Below are positions 1-12,800 of a stretch of DNA of 64,000 bases, piece by piece. Both the position numbers and the translations under genes were made by a program. The notes under the pieces are model-generated. The model ran no database searches and was not told where the DNA came from. It saw only the letters and a list, made by a program, of their open reading frames with translations. Position 1 is the stretch's first letter; each line of letters starts with the position of its first letter. Source of the DNA: Orthonyx spaldingii (lineage: Eukaryota > Chordata > Aves > Passeriformes > Orthonychidae); NCBI GenBank assembly GCA_013397795.1, contig VZTJ01003242.1, forward strand, positions 581,479-645,478, in the 5' to 3' direction.

Positions 1-2348
1 CTGTGGGAAAGCTTTCTGAACTGCATACATATCACCCTATCAGAAGAAAAAGGGAAAAAAATAAAAACACCTCAGCAGGCTACAAGGATCTAACTCACAG
101 AGTGTCAAAGGGAAAGACTCAAGGTGACAAACTTTCATGCTCACTTTCCTGAGAGACACAGAATTTGCTGCTACTAAACCAGGTCTGTCGAAAAGGACAG
201 CTCATGAAAGAGGAATGAGGGAAAAACAAGTCTCTGATGGCTCTTCCAAGTGAATTGAAGCAAAGGGCTTGATTTCAGTAGGTGTATTGACAACAGTTGA
301 TACAAGTCTTTGTCGATGGGATTTCCTGCTGAACCATTTCTATGCAATGTTAGCAGATTAGTATGAAAAATCTTTTATTATTCCTGCAATGACCTCACTC
401 ATAAAGAGACAAACGTGAAATTATGTTGCAAAGCTGAAGTCCAGCTTTCTGGACATCTTTATAGGTAGTTTTGTCAGAAAGCCTAACTTTCTACATGAAG
501 AATTTTTCCCAAGTCTACAAGTTCCCACAGAAATAATGTAAAAAATGCATCTTATTTTGCTACCATACTGAGAGAATGATTCACTATGAATCATTTATTA
601 AATGAGTTTAGCCTCTTTTTCTGTCTGCAGAATGTCTGCAAGCTTATCACAGCTTTTTTGCATATATTTGTTATTCTAAATTACTTGACAGGTCTTTTTT
701 GTGTGTGAATTTGTTTACTCTGTAGGTTGCAATGTGTATTCTGAAATTATAACTTACCTATCAATTTGTGACTGGTTATCTAAGTCAGGCAGCTTTCTTT
801 TGTTTCCCTGCTTGTCAACATATTCACTCTATCTAGGAGAAGTCTCTTGGTATGGACAGTGCTCAGTCTGAAGTTATGGACACAGCTTCATGCATACAAG
901 ATCAGTACTCCAGGATAGAAGCAGAAATTTATTGTGAAAGCATATGGTCATAAATTTGAAGTGGTTAGGTTTTTTCCTTTAATGACATTTTTCTAAAAGC
1001 TAACAACATCTTAATTTACTATAGGTAAGAGGATCAGAAACCCTCTTACAAAAAAATCTGAATGCTATTATTTTTTCATTATGAGCTTAGAGTCTTTGTT
1101 GTTGCAAAGCTCTGTAAAATTACCTATGCAAATAACCTGGTAGCCAGTGAATTGTAAGTGTCAGATGTATATGCTTGGGAGAAAAAATAAAGGTAAGGGA
1201 TTTCCATCCAGAAGCACAATTTCTTCTGGGCATAGTTCAGGCAAATGCTAAGGGAAGTTGATACAAATAATCTCTTAGACCAACACAAACAGATGGAATC
1301 CCTAATGTCTGCTGAACTCTGTTTCTTTCTATCATCCTTATTTATTATCATAAATTTTCCATTAATCTAAGGAAAATAACTATTTATAGGAAATTGGAAT
1401 TCTAGATGCATAATTTAAAATATTGCTTGAAAAGAGTATTTTATATATAATAATCTTGTATGGCCTTTCTGAGTGTCTAGAGTACTTGGCATAAATGTGA
1501 TCCCAAATTCCTCTTGCAATCTCTGCAGAACTGTTCACAGACACTGTTAAGACACTTATCTAAAAGGTATGGAAACGAAAAATTTAAGAAAAGAATCACA
1601 ATCTGCTCTTATCATTTTTACATTGATGTACCACTATTGTTTTTAGCAGATGAAAAGTAAATGAGAACTCCTCCTGTTCGATCAGTGCAAGCTTTAAGTT
1701 GACACACATGTGCAACAGAATGTTCTCATTTGCCCCAGAGGAGTAAGAATTTGTAGTAGGAGGAAGGAAAGAAATATTCCTTTATCAATGTGAGATATTT
1801 ATCCACTGTCCTCAGAGAGACTAAGCAAAAATGGCCATCACAAGCTGAGAATTCATATGTACAGGTAGTAAAAAAGTTAATTTTAAAAGCCAACCTGAAA
1901 ACAAGGAAAATGTTTCTGTTGAAATAAAGAGTGGACTAACTGTGGACATGAAAAAAATTGGAGCAATGTGTTGTTTTCTAGCCAGGGATTTTAAATTTAA
2001 ACATACAGCTAGGCTGTGGTGGTTTCCAAATCTCATTTGCACCTTCACATCAGGAGAAGGAGGGGTGGCAGGGAAACCAGCCTAGCAGTATTATCCACAG
2101 TGATAATAAGCATAGGCTGCCCCAAGGAGAAAGAAAAGAAAATTAGAAATATAATGTACATTAGAGAGGGTGTATACTGCTGACTGAGAATTAAGCACTG
2201 ACAGGCAGCAACTGCAGGGGAGCTGTCAGTGGCTCCACTAAGCTTTTCTAGCAGGTGTCATTGTAAGATAGTGGCAGCAAATAAACTGGAGACAGATTGG
2301 AAGAAAAACTGAAAAAGCTTCATAATGAAAAGAATCTATTCACATGTC

Positions 2349-2364
2349 CACGTGTGTCCACGTG
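2349..2364. promoter_or_regulatory. Tandem palindromic E-boxes (CACGTG), 10 bp apart
   Basis: CACGTG occurs at 2349-2354 and again at 2359-2364, inside a direct repeat of TGTCCACGTG. The two sites are one helical turn apart with a 4-base spacer. CACGTG is the core site of bHLH factors such as MYC/MAX, USF and CLOCK/BMAL1. Tandem circadian E-boxes usually have 6-7 bp spacers, so the spacing here is not the classic one. There is no gene nearby, so function is only a possibility. Confidence 0.2.
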
Positions 2365-5150
2365 CATGTAATATTTTTACTGTCTGTATCATCCATTTTA
2401 ATAACTGACCTTTCTATGTAAAATCTTCTTCCAATCAGGAAATAATGTGAGCCTATTTCTGAGATCTGTGTTTTTTTAAAAATTCATGCTAGAAAATGCA
2501 GAATTCAGCCAAAACAATTGCATGTTTACAGATACCACTAGATAGAAATGTCCTACTGACATGGATTGGATTAGGGGAACACAGTGAGTGCTTTGGTGTG
2601 TAAATGCATAGTTGTACATATGCACAAGCATAATTTCAGCCCCATCCACACATTCTTTCAACACAGGCTCAATATATCACCATTGGTGAGCCTAAACTAA
2701 AGGCAAACCAGCATGGTACCATGTCAGTAGCAATCATCCCCACTGTATATGCCTTCAAGGGGAAGATTTGCTCTATTTTTAGGTTCTACTCCTAATTTTC
2801 TAATTTTCTCTCATTGCAATATAATTTTATTGTGTAAGTTTTATACTTCTCATTCCTCCATTATCTTGCCCTTTAGACACTATTTCCATTTGTGTTCTGC
2901 CTGACTGGATCCTCAGTACCAGACACCTCCTTGTCAGACAGTCAGTAGAGACTCCAGCTTTATTGCCCATAACAAATAAAAGTTATCTTCCTGCTTTAAA
3001 GCCTATCTGTAACTTGGAGAGTCTACAAGTTCAGCAATGCACTGTTGATGGAAGGCTATAATATGAATGAGCAGATGAGACAATTAGACTGTAACCATTT
3101 GTTTAAAGGATTTAGGGTCTCTTTATAGCCTTTGTGAGCCATTATTAGTATTTTATTACTTTGTCTTGTGATGGAAGGACACATAAGACAAAAGACAGTT
3201 TTTCAGAGGCTTTTTTTTTTTTTTTTTTGGTGAAAGATCTGATAGGAAAATCCATACAAACATATGAGTTACCTAAGGTGTGCTTGGAAAATTTTCTCTA
3301 AATAAAACAGTCCTTTCTTGTTTCTTTTGTTTTCTCGTTAGTAAATGACTTTATAATCCAGGGGTTTGTGTTGTAATTGTTCCTTTAGAAATTATACTCA
3401 TAGATCTTCTTTCAGCTTTGCTGACAAGTGTACATGAATAATTAGAAGCAATTTTACTATGTTCATTTTGTGTCCAGTACAGGGGAAAAAAAAATTTACG
3501 TTCTTAGTCCCAAGGAAATAGTGGTATTCAAGAGGATAGGAGAGGTGGGGTCAGAACACAAAATACCAAGACTAAAAAGAAATAGACTTTTTAAAGGGTG
3601 CAAAATCAAACACACAATTTTTTATTACAAGCAGAAAAATCTTGACCATGATGCCCCAGTCAAAGGTGGCAAATATGCAGGTCAGGGGCAAAGGTGTTTT
3701 GAGTCAACACTGCACTCTATTTTCACTGGCATGTTTCATCATCTCTGGATAGAAGATTGTTTGGATAGCCAGCTGTTTATTGACACATTACAGAGAATTC
3801 CCTTTTCTTTTTTTTTAATGACCCTTATAAGGATATTTCCAAATAAAGCAAAAGCATTCCATAGGATACATTGGGTTCTTTGGCTCACAGGCTGCTCCGA
3901 TAAAACTGTACATTTGAGGACTTTGAGATATTCAGAGACTTAAAAAAGGCAGCTTCACAAGCTACAGTACCATTTAATGTTATTTTCCCCTTTAATTTAT
4001 AGGCATCTCAAATTCCAGAGTTCAAAGCTTGTTCAAGCCTTTCAGCTTGAAATGTTAAGAGTTTTACAAAGCAAACATGTTTTTATCCTCAAAGAATGAC
4101 ATTTGAAAAAAATATCTTAAAGGCTAATAGTACATTTTGATTTTTGCTTATAATTCTAGGCCAAATAGCATAGCATTTTTTTTATAGCACAGTGACAGAA
4201 TGTCAGTGCTTTAATTTATTTATTTTTGGCTAAGAAGAAATTAAGATAAGAATTTTACAGTAAAATATGCAATCATAGAATGACTGTAAATGTGATATTG
4301 AGAAAATAAATCTGTAATTGCCTATTATCTTAAAATGAAAATTTTTATTTGCATCTACTTCTAATTACTACAAGCAAATGAATTCAGCTAATTCAAATAG
4401 CTGTGTTAGAGCATTGCAGCATAATATCTCAGTAATTAACATGATGCAAATTAGGAGACAGACAATAAGGATGCCACAAATAATATGATGGACCAAAAAG
4501 TTATCTTGGGGTAGGGCAGAAAAACTTGCCTGGTTTGTATTAGTCACATGTTTGTTCAGAGTTGTCATCCATAGCACCACCAAAAGAAAGAAAATATTTA
4601 AAAATCACCTTATAATATTCATTACTAAGAAATGATACCAAAAAATGAAAGTAGGACTAGATTCAAATTAAAGGGGGAAAGTAGCCTATTAACATCATTA
4701 GCAGATTAAAAAGATCCTTAACATTTAGGGTGCTTTGATCAAAATCATATTTCTAGCACAACATGGAAGCATCATCTTGTGCAAATCATGACCCATTGAG
4801 AGATATTCTTGTCTGCTAAAAGGAGGAACTGTGTGGAAAAAGGAGTCAGTTCTCTAAACCCATGAAATATCTGAGCTAAAATGAAAGGGTGATCTTAAGG
4901 TACTCCCCACTGATGCTCATTCTGTACCAGGTAAATGTGAGCTAAGTCAAACACATTCATCACTTTTCAAAATGACCTTGCTCAGCAAATTGCACAACCA
5001 AATTTTGTCCTCAGTTCGCACTCATGGTGACCTTTAGTAAGTCTACTGATTTCAGCATAAGGTGTCAAATGTCACATGAGTACAAGAGATGATAATCTTT
5101 TAGTTGTGTCAAGAGTCAGCAGGAAGTCGCTACTTTTCAGATCTACTTGT

Positions 5151-5172
5151 AATATATATTGTTATATATATT
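5151..5172. repeat. AT-only inverted repeat (9-bp arms)
   Basis: The left arm AATATATAT at 5151-5159 and the right arm ATATATATT at 5164-5172 are perfect reverse complements around a 4-base loop. It could extrude as a small cruciform, but AT-only palindromes like this arise easily from TA microsatellites. Confidence 0.6.
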
Positions 5173-5370
5173 CATAAAGTAAGTCTCTAAATAGATTGTC
5201 ATAAGTTCACATCAGCTGATGACCTGTTTCTGATGCATTCAGAACAAGAGTGAATTAGTGGAAAAGCAAATGAGTGCGGATTTAAAAGATACTTTCTCAA
5301 TAGGTTTAATAACTTATGGAGTACTTGGAAAAGATGAACAGCAGTAAGTGCTTGTTTTGAGAGTATTCAT

Positions 5371-5435
5371 TAAAAATAAAGAAAAAAAGAAGAAAAAAGA
5401 AACAAAAACAATAAAAGAAAAAAAAAGAAAAAATA
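5371..5435. repeat. A-rich (GAAA/AAAC) low-complexity tract
   Basis: About 65 bp are composed almost wholly of A with scattered G and C. No flanking duplication was seen, so it is called low-complexity DNA and not the tail of a retrocopy. Confidence 0.7.
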
Positions 5436-6948
5436 ATTCAAACCCAGTGTTGCCAGCAATAGTATCTTATGAAGGTGAATATTCTAACCTATGCGTCAGG
5501 GACTGAAATGGCAAGGTAAACTTGCGATGTGTTTTGTTATGACATTTGTTTACAAGAGAAACACAACCAATATTTGATGATAGGTGAACAGTATTTAGAT
5601 GATTTAATGAAAGAAAGAGCACAAAGAAAACAGTAGAGAAAGCTTTCCCTGGGGAGATCAGGGATGTCTGATAGGATAGACAGAAGGTAGAATCTTTTTT
5701 TTAAAGCATCCATCCACATTGAGATTTAGAGTGTGCACCAAAAGAGAGGAGTGATGCCATATAGACTCTTTCTCAGCCTCATGTCAGGGTCAGCTAAAGC
5801 CACCTTATTCCAGAGTGCTATTTGTCTTAACTGTGTGTAATAGATATTTTGCATTACTTTAAACTTTCTATCTGAGTAATTGGCTATTTTTTCCTAGTTT
5901 TTTTATCCTAGCCTTTATTTTGCTTGAGCTTTTTTTCCCTGAACTGCAACTGGAATCTGTCTTGTTGTGCTGTAAGACTGTATCTTATTATTCTACACAA
6001 AGTAGAGCTGGAGAATAATTTATTCCTTTCATCTTTACATGTCTGACTACCTTTCTCTTATAGCCTTCCCAAGTAAATAATCCAATTTTTTTCACTCTTT
6101 TCTTACAAGTAATATTCTAGACATCTGATCATTATTTTCTTCCTGGAATTCACCCTGGTAAAAAGCCTATATTGTTCTAGTACAATCCACTAAAAACAGA
6201 GTGAGAGATAATTTCACAATTTAACAAGTGACAGTCATGTTTATGCACTCAGGGCTGACACATCCACCACTGCATGCCAGTCCTAATTCCCATTCTGTCT
6301 GTGGTCCTTTCTGAAGCACAAGTCCTTCTCTGGATGCTGGCTGCATAGACCACACCTTTCACTGTTCTCTACTCGTGTAACTCATTATTTTACTACTTGG
6401 TACTTCATGAAAAACAGTCTTTTTAGTTAATTTTTGCAAATTCTTAGGGTCATGTATAAATCTATTATTTTCCTCTGGATTGTTAAATAGCCCACTCATC
6501 TTGGTATCAATAACAAATCTTGCAAGCATTATTCCATGACATTCTGAACATGACTGGGACAGAATGTCCTGTTGATCATCCAATACCAATAGCTAAATGC
6601 ATTTGAATTCGATGACTAAAGAGAATACATAGTGTTCATATTATTTGAATAGAATTTCACAATTGTTTCTATATCTACATTATAGAATTTCTATATAAAT
6701 CACATTTCCTTGTTTATAATATTGTCAGAAAAACAGTGTTCAACTTCTGTAAAGTAAAAAAAAGTCACATCAATTGTTTTTTCACTCAAAAGAGTCCCTT
6801 AACCTGTGATAAAAATAAATTAGGGTGGCTTGAATTTTTATTCTGTCTTTCTTTACAAATGTATTTTGTCTTTTGCTTTGCTTCTTGTTATATTCTAGCT
6901 GTTTACAAATCTTTGCCCAGTCAAGATTTTTAGGGTACAGGATTGCTC

Positions 6949-7037
6949 TGGTTTGGGGTTTCTCTGTTTGTTTGCTTGTTGGTTGTTTTATTTTTGAGGG
7001 GATGGTTTGTTTGGGTTTTTTTTTCATTTGCTTGTTG
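6949..7037. repeat. GT-rich low-complexity tract
   Basis: The plus strand is almost only T and G here, with runs such as TTTGTTTGGG and GAGGGGATGG. Similar islands occur at 15481-15564 and 34551-34635, all in the same strand orientation. There is no coding content. Confidence 0.6.
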
Positions 7038-9265
7038 AAAGAGAATTAAGGGCAGGCTGACTGTTCTGCAAATTCATGGCTCCTTCAGCTCATTTAAAGA
7101 GCAACCAGTGCCAAATTCTGGCAACCTACATTATACTCCAATTTCTACTGTCAGTCCTTGATATTAACTGAGTGCATCTCAAGGACTAGAGCCTTAAAAG
7201 AAAACATGACATTCAAACATTTGCATGATTACTTATAAAAGGTATAATTATGTTTCCATGTTTTCTCTTTTTCAGCCTTCTGGAAAGTTTTATGCAACAG
7301 GAAGAAAGTCCAATGGTTTTGAAGAAGTTAAGGCTCAGCTTCCAAACTCGTGTCTTGCAATTATAGCACTATTATCCACCACATTTTGAGTAAAATTGAG
7401 AAAGAAGACATTTGATAATAATTATGAAATGACAAAATATTCTTCTGTAGTCACAGAGGATGCTAACAACGAACAGAAAATTATTTCTTATGAAAGTCAG
7501 AGCAATTCCTGCTTACTATAAGGAAGTAATTAAAAATAAAAATACCTAAATCAGGATATAATCTTATTTAACATTTATTGTTAGGAGTTTTTAAGTAACA
7601 GGAGAGGAGAAGTGAAGAACTCATTTGAATGAAACACTAAGTCACATAAAGAAAAATGGATTTTTTCAGCTCCACCCACCAAGTAATCATAATATATTCT
7701 GTCCTGAAAATCAAAAGGAGGGAATAAAAGAGAACATTTCTAAGTTATAGTCTAGGGTAAAGGAGACTTTAGGTGCACAAATTGAAAGAGAATTTATCTT
7801 AACTGACACTGTATTTATATGTTTGGCATTTGAAAAACAAGTGGTGCTATATTAATTAAGCGGGATTAACTACCTGTCACAATTTTCAACAGCTTGATAT
7901 TGTTCTGAGAGTCAGGGGGATTAGAAGTGACTGTGACTTCAAACTACAAAATGTATCCTCTTATGTTTCATTTCCACATCATCACCAGATTAGATCTCTG
8001 AGTAGGCAAAGATTCTGAATAAAAGGCCCACTGTTTCTTTCTACCTTTAAATAGCTATTGCAAAAAGGCCTTTTAGTTTTTCAGTAAGAAAATGCAGCCA
8101 CCTCACTTCATACCCATGTGCTGTGGTTACTCTATCTACACTATTAAACTGGCAAGGTTTGACAATGGTCTAAGAAAAACTGTATATTAAAAGCCATTGT
8201 TTACCTTTATCATCACTTTTATTTTATCAGTAGGTTGGAATTTCAGAAAATAATATACTACAGCCACAGCTTGAGATAGATCTTTCTGATACATACCTAA
8301 ATTGGATCTAAAATGCACAACTGGAGCAGGTCAAGTGATCTCTCTGGGGAAGCCATGCCAGCTACTTCTTGTTAATTCCTATGGGGTTGGTCTTGAGTGA
8401 ATTCATCTGAAGTTTAAAATTAGTGTTGTGTGGGGGTTATCCACCAGGTGTCCAGGAAAGCCACTCTATCAGTCCCCGCAGCAATTGGACAGAAGAAAGA
8501 AAATATATTGAAAGGCTCATGAGCTGAGATAAAGACAGGGAGACCACTCACTGATTACTGTTACGTGCAAAACAGACTCAGCTTGGGAAAATTAATTGAG
8601 CTTTACACCAAGCAGAATTAGAGCAGGATAATGAGACGTAAAAGAAATTGTAAAAACACCTTTCCTACACTCCTCCCACAGCAATGCAGGGAGATGGGAA
8701 TGGGGGTTATGGTCAGTTCGCCCATCCCATGTTTTTTCTGCTGCTGTTCCCTCCTCAGAGAGAGGAATCCTTCCCCTGCTCCCCTGTTGGGTCCACCTGA
8801 CAGGAGACAGTCCCCAATGGACTTCTCCAACATGAGACCCTCTCACAGGTTACAGTTTGTCATGGATTGTTCCAACATGAGTCTTTTTCCTGGGGTGCAG
8901 TCCATCAGGAACAGGCTTCTCCATTGTGGGTCCCCCATAGTGTCACAAGCCCTGCCATTAAACCTGCTCCAGGCTGGCCTCTTCCCATGGGTCTGCAGGT
9001 GCCTAACAGGAGCCTGCTCCAACACAGGCTTCCCACAGGGTCACAGCCTTTTTCAACCATCTACCTTCCCTGCCATGGGGCTCTTTCCCAGGCTGGAGTT
9101 GCATATCTGCACCCTTATGGACTGCCATGGACTTAGGAGGACAGTATACCTCACCATGGTCTTCACCATGGACTATAGGGCAATCTCTGCTCTGGTGCCT
9201 GGAACACCTCCTCCTCATTCTTCAATGACCTTGATATCTGCAGAGTTGTTTCTCTCATATATTCT

Positions 9266-9776
9266 TGTTGGGGTAGCTGAGCCCATCCCAGGACGTTGGT
9301 GGGACAGCTCCGTTGTATGAAACCACCCCTTGGAAAGTGAAATGGTTTCTCCCTGAGTTGCCTTACCTGGATGTGTTAATTCTCCTATATTGATTAACCG
9401 TAACCTGTCCCCTAACCTTATCCCTCTCTCCTTTTGTATCCCCCCGCTCCCCTCTCCTCCTCTGTGCCCCCTTCCCTCTGGCCATACCCTATAACAAGGG
9501 TTTCGCAAGGCCATTTGGCCTCTTTTGCCTCTGGACCCCTTCAGGAATAAAATGCTTCTGGAACTCCATGCAACTGAGCCCTCTGTTAACCCTGGTAATG
9601 CATGAACCATCTTGCTGGGGGGAGATGGATACTCGCCAGAACACCGGCTGGGGTAAGGGACAGAACTGTCTGCACAGTACACGGGTGTACTGGCCAGAGT
9701 GAGCTTTCGGAGCCGCCAAGACACTCCTAGTATAAGCAGAAGTTTCACCCACCCCACACCTCCCCCCGGGACTGCA
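9266..9776 (+). mobile_element. Solo LTR inserted into the older repeat
   Basis: The LTR opens with TGTTGGGGTAGCTGA at 9266 and closes near GGGACTGCA at 9776. It carries AATAAA at 9546-9551 followed by an R/U5-like tail, so it reads on the plus strand. The 8-base string TATATTCT lies immediately before it (9258-9265) and just after it (9778-9785), as expected for a target-site duplication. The outer repeat reads continuously if the LTR and one copy are removed. No primer-binding site, gag, pol or env is present, so this is a solo LTR left by recombination. The class is unsure, possibly ERVK-like. The exact 3' end could shift by a few bases. Confidence 0.75.
9546..9551 (+). terminator. Polyadenylation signal AATAAA inside the LTR
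   Basis: AATAAA lies about 280 bases into the LTR, where the U3/R junction and poly(A) signal of a retroviral LTR are expected. A TATAA-like string sits about 55 bases upstream near 9490. Confidence 0.5.
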
Positions 9777-9845
9777 TTATATTCTCATTCCTCTCTTCTC
9801 TTCTATTTTTCTGTTTTGGCTGGAAATACAGCTTTGTGCTTGATT

Positions 9846-12800
9846 AAAAAAAAACCCAAAACACTTCTTGACTGTAAGAAAATGCAATTTGTGTCGAAAG
9901 GTAAGGGATAAATTTCATTAGCTGTAACAGTCTGGAATTTGCCAAATCTCAACCTGGAGAAGGAGTCCAAAGAAAGCAGTTCAGTGCAACCACTTCATTC
10001 TGGAGATGAAAGTCTATATACTGCACAAGAAATTACATCTGTGATCTAAAAACTGTGTTCTTTTAAATATTTTGATCTAATTAATAGGACTGAAAATAAA
10101 TAAACAAAACCAGCACAATAATTCATCCTCAAAATGTGTGATGCAGCAGTTCAGATGAGGATAGTGGTGGTGATCTGTCTCCATAATGCAACATTCAGCT
10201 GATGTCATTCAGTTATTTTGTGAGTGAGTAGTGTTCTTGGGAATACGTTTCATCAGGAAATTTTCATTGTGACTTTGGACAGACCACGGTAATGAAAAAA
10301 AAACTTCTTCACAGCATTCTTGGATTATCTTCCTATGCTGCAGGCACTTGAAAGACAAGCTATGCAAAACCTAGTGCATTGTGTCAGGGGGGTTATGCAA
10401 ATATTTCCTTAATAGCTATGTACCATGCAGTTTTTGTAAATATTTGTTCAAATTTCAATGTGACTTGGCTGTGTACCTTCGCAGCTGTAACAACTTGTTT
10501 TGAGAAAATATTTGTGTGAACTTTGTAAACCAACAACCTGTTGTGCAGCTCAACTTCACACTTGTGTCTTGGCCAACTCTGTGATTAAGAAATGTGGTGT
10601 TGCCTGAAACAAGGTTTGTATTGCATTTCTTCAAATATTTCTGAAAAAACCCAACAGTTTTTTTCTGTTCTGGAAATGTTACAGACACAAAGGTAGGTAG
10701 TCTTTTAAGAATACACATGAGGAAAAAATGTGATATCTCAGACAACTAGTTTTATATTAACCCTAATTGTCAGTAGGCAAATTACAACTATGCATAATTT
10801 TACTTAAATTATTTAGTTTATAAATTGTAATAGGCTGGGACTCTTTTTGTCTGGTGTTCATAAATCGCCTAGCACAATACAGACCCTTCTTCATCCATCA
10901 ACCCTTAAATACTCACAAATGAGTATTACATGGCAGCATAAACATTTGAAACACTCTGATTCATTTTGGTTTTGCAAAATAAATCCAAAACATTGGAGTC
11001 TGGGTTCTTGGGATACCTTTCAAGCAGTTCCATGTATTTGGATATTAACAAAGGCAGCTGTTTGAGACAACTGAGGAGATTCAGCAAGACTGAACAGATT
11101 TGATGTATCCAAGATGCATCAATTATCTGAGCTAGCCCAGAGATGCCTTACTACTCTTTCATGATTTCTAAGAAACTACTGAATGGAAGGGTTAGTCAAT
11201 CAGTTGAATGGCCATGCATGTACATTACTCATCTTTTCAGAATAATAAAAAGTGTACAATTTAAATTTCTTCACTTTGCAAGTTATTTGGATACAGGTTA
11301 TGAATTTTGCAAATATATTTTTCCATTTACTGTTCTTCAGTAATAGCTTGTGTCAATAAATTTTTATTCATGATTCATTCATGAGCTGATCATTCAGAAT
11401 ATTCATTATTTATGCTATATAATTTGTCCTGTAAATTACATGGCATTATTTATAGTCCCTGAGTAGGTGATTTATAAATAGGTTTATAAATAAAACTAAT
11501 TGTACTTTTCTTTATCAGATAAACTGTAAAATTTCCTTGTTGTTCAAATCTATCATCCAAATAATAACAACCTGCAAATTGCACTGCTGATCCCCACAAT
11601 TCCAATAAAATAGCTGATGCCTTTGCTGTTGATTTGTTTTTTTATTTAGAAATGTCAAAAATAAACGCTGGTGTGTTGGAATATAGGTAAATTACTGAAT
11701 GGGAGAAATTACAAACAAAATAGTCTGAGGTGTTGTGAGCCCTTTTTTATAGAAGCAATAAAGTGGTTCTTGTGCTGAGGTATGTGAAAACATTATAGGG
11801 GAGAAATATAGGGTAATTTGAGTCAGTCTTAAGATTTTCAGGGCCATAATTGTGTTCACAAGAGCAGACATATTTCTCTCTCTCTCTTACTTTGAGAAAG
11901 AAGACATTTGTTTTTAAAGTTTGAAACGTTTTTACCAACAAAGAGAAGTGAAGTGAAGGGGTCCAAAGTTATTAGTGGTGGGCAAACTAAAAAAATCACA
12001 CAGCAACAAAACCAAATTACTGTTTTCTTTTCAATGCTTCCTAGTCCGTGAGCAGTAACAGGCAGTGTGCATAACAGCATGGTGCAATCTAAATCTCATT
12101 GGTCCTGGAGATAGCAATGCCCCTGAAACAATGAGAGGAGGTGGCACAGCTGCACCATTTCTCTCAGTCTTGCATTTTACAGAGGTATTTAGAGCACCAG
12201 TGGCATCTGGGCCTTCCAGCTCAACTGCACAACACAGTAGGGGTGGAACAAAAAAAAAGATGTGGGAAGCAATGTACTTGGTTGGAGTCCCACATCTGCC
12301 TGGCACTTAAATACCATTGAAAATGCCAAGAACCCATTTCTTTGGGATTTCTTTAAATAATAAAAGCAACAAAAACACCATGAACAAAACCACAAAGCTT
12401 TCATTTAATTCCTTTTCTAATAAAACAGACAATGAATTAACACAACAAATTTTCTCCAGGTATGTGCTTTATTGAAATCACCTTGGATGCAAAGGAAAGC
12501 AGTAGCATGAGCTGATTGCTCTATATCAGGAGCAAGCTGGAAGCCACCGAGGTCAGCAGGTGTCAGCAAGATCAGACACTTCCTCCCTGATGAGGTGAAG
12601 CCCCACGGTGCCCAAACCAGAGGAGTGGGACAGGAATGCTGACTGTCACCAGGAACCTGCAAAGAGTGGCAGACTTAACACCAGAGTTTAAACATGGTAC
12701 CTGCACCAAAAAGCAGAGGATGCATGGCCAGAGGTGCCAGAAAACCTCCTCACAGTTTTTTTCAACAAGTTAGCTCTTTTCCCAGAAGTTTGGTCCAAGG

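Larger units (their letters stand above)
1..8426. other. Unique AT-rich non-coding stretch
   Basis: I see no recognisable gene or transposon here. Open frames are short, in mixed frames and without family resemblance. The longest is a 157-codon plus-strand frame at 3470-3943. It starts with GTG and shows no known domain. A T-run lies near 3211-3229. Low-complexity patches, a small hairpin and a pair of E-boxes are listed separately. This could be intergenic or intronic DNA. Confidence 0.7.
8427..9845 (-). mobile_element. Old retroviral-type interspersed repeat, minus strand, interrupted by an LTR
   Basis: This GC-richer block stands out from its AT-rich surroundings. From about 8825 to 9020 it contains degenerate units of roughly 45-50 bp that recur around TCCAACATGAG, TCCATTGTGGG and CTCCAACACAGG. 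It resembles, from memory, a common bird repeat thought to be the 3' part and LTR of an endogenous retrovirus. Read on the minus strand, it ends in an LTR-like CCCCCACACA near 8427. The expected polyadenylation signal is degraded. The element is split at 9265 by a younger LTR and resumes at about 9777. Its far boundary near 9845 is uncertain. Short open frames across it are broken remnants, and I assign no protein. Confidence 0.6.

Noticed and set aside
3470..3943. 157-codon plus-strand open frame, the longest in the window apart from those across the gap
   Set aside because: It starts with GTG, has no recognisable domain, repeat origin or splice context, and its composition follows the local AT bias. 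In 64 kb of AT-rich DNA one such frame is only mildly surprising.
5307..5345. Plus-strand mini-exon lookalike (acceptor CTTTCTCAATAG, donor GCA then GTAAGT, open frame)
   Set aside because: Used as a control. It shows that splice-bounded open segments of 10-30 codons arise often here by chance, so similar minus-strand cases near 7.9, 8.2, 22.1, 28.7, 39.8, 46.1, 52.9, 57.6, 60.1, 61.2 and 63.1 kb were not annotated.
8592..9757. Several overlapping frames on both strands in the repeat island
   Set aside because: They lie inside the old retroviral-type repeat and the nested LTR. High GC and a decayed repeat keep several frames open at once.
10455..10745. 96-codon minus-strand frame with an acceptor near 10695
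   Set aside because: The donor (GAAG then GTACAC) is weak and no neighbouring candidate matches its phase.
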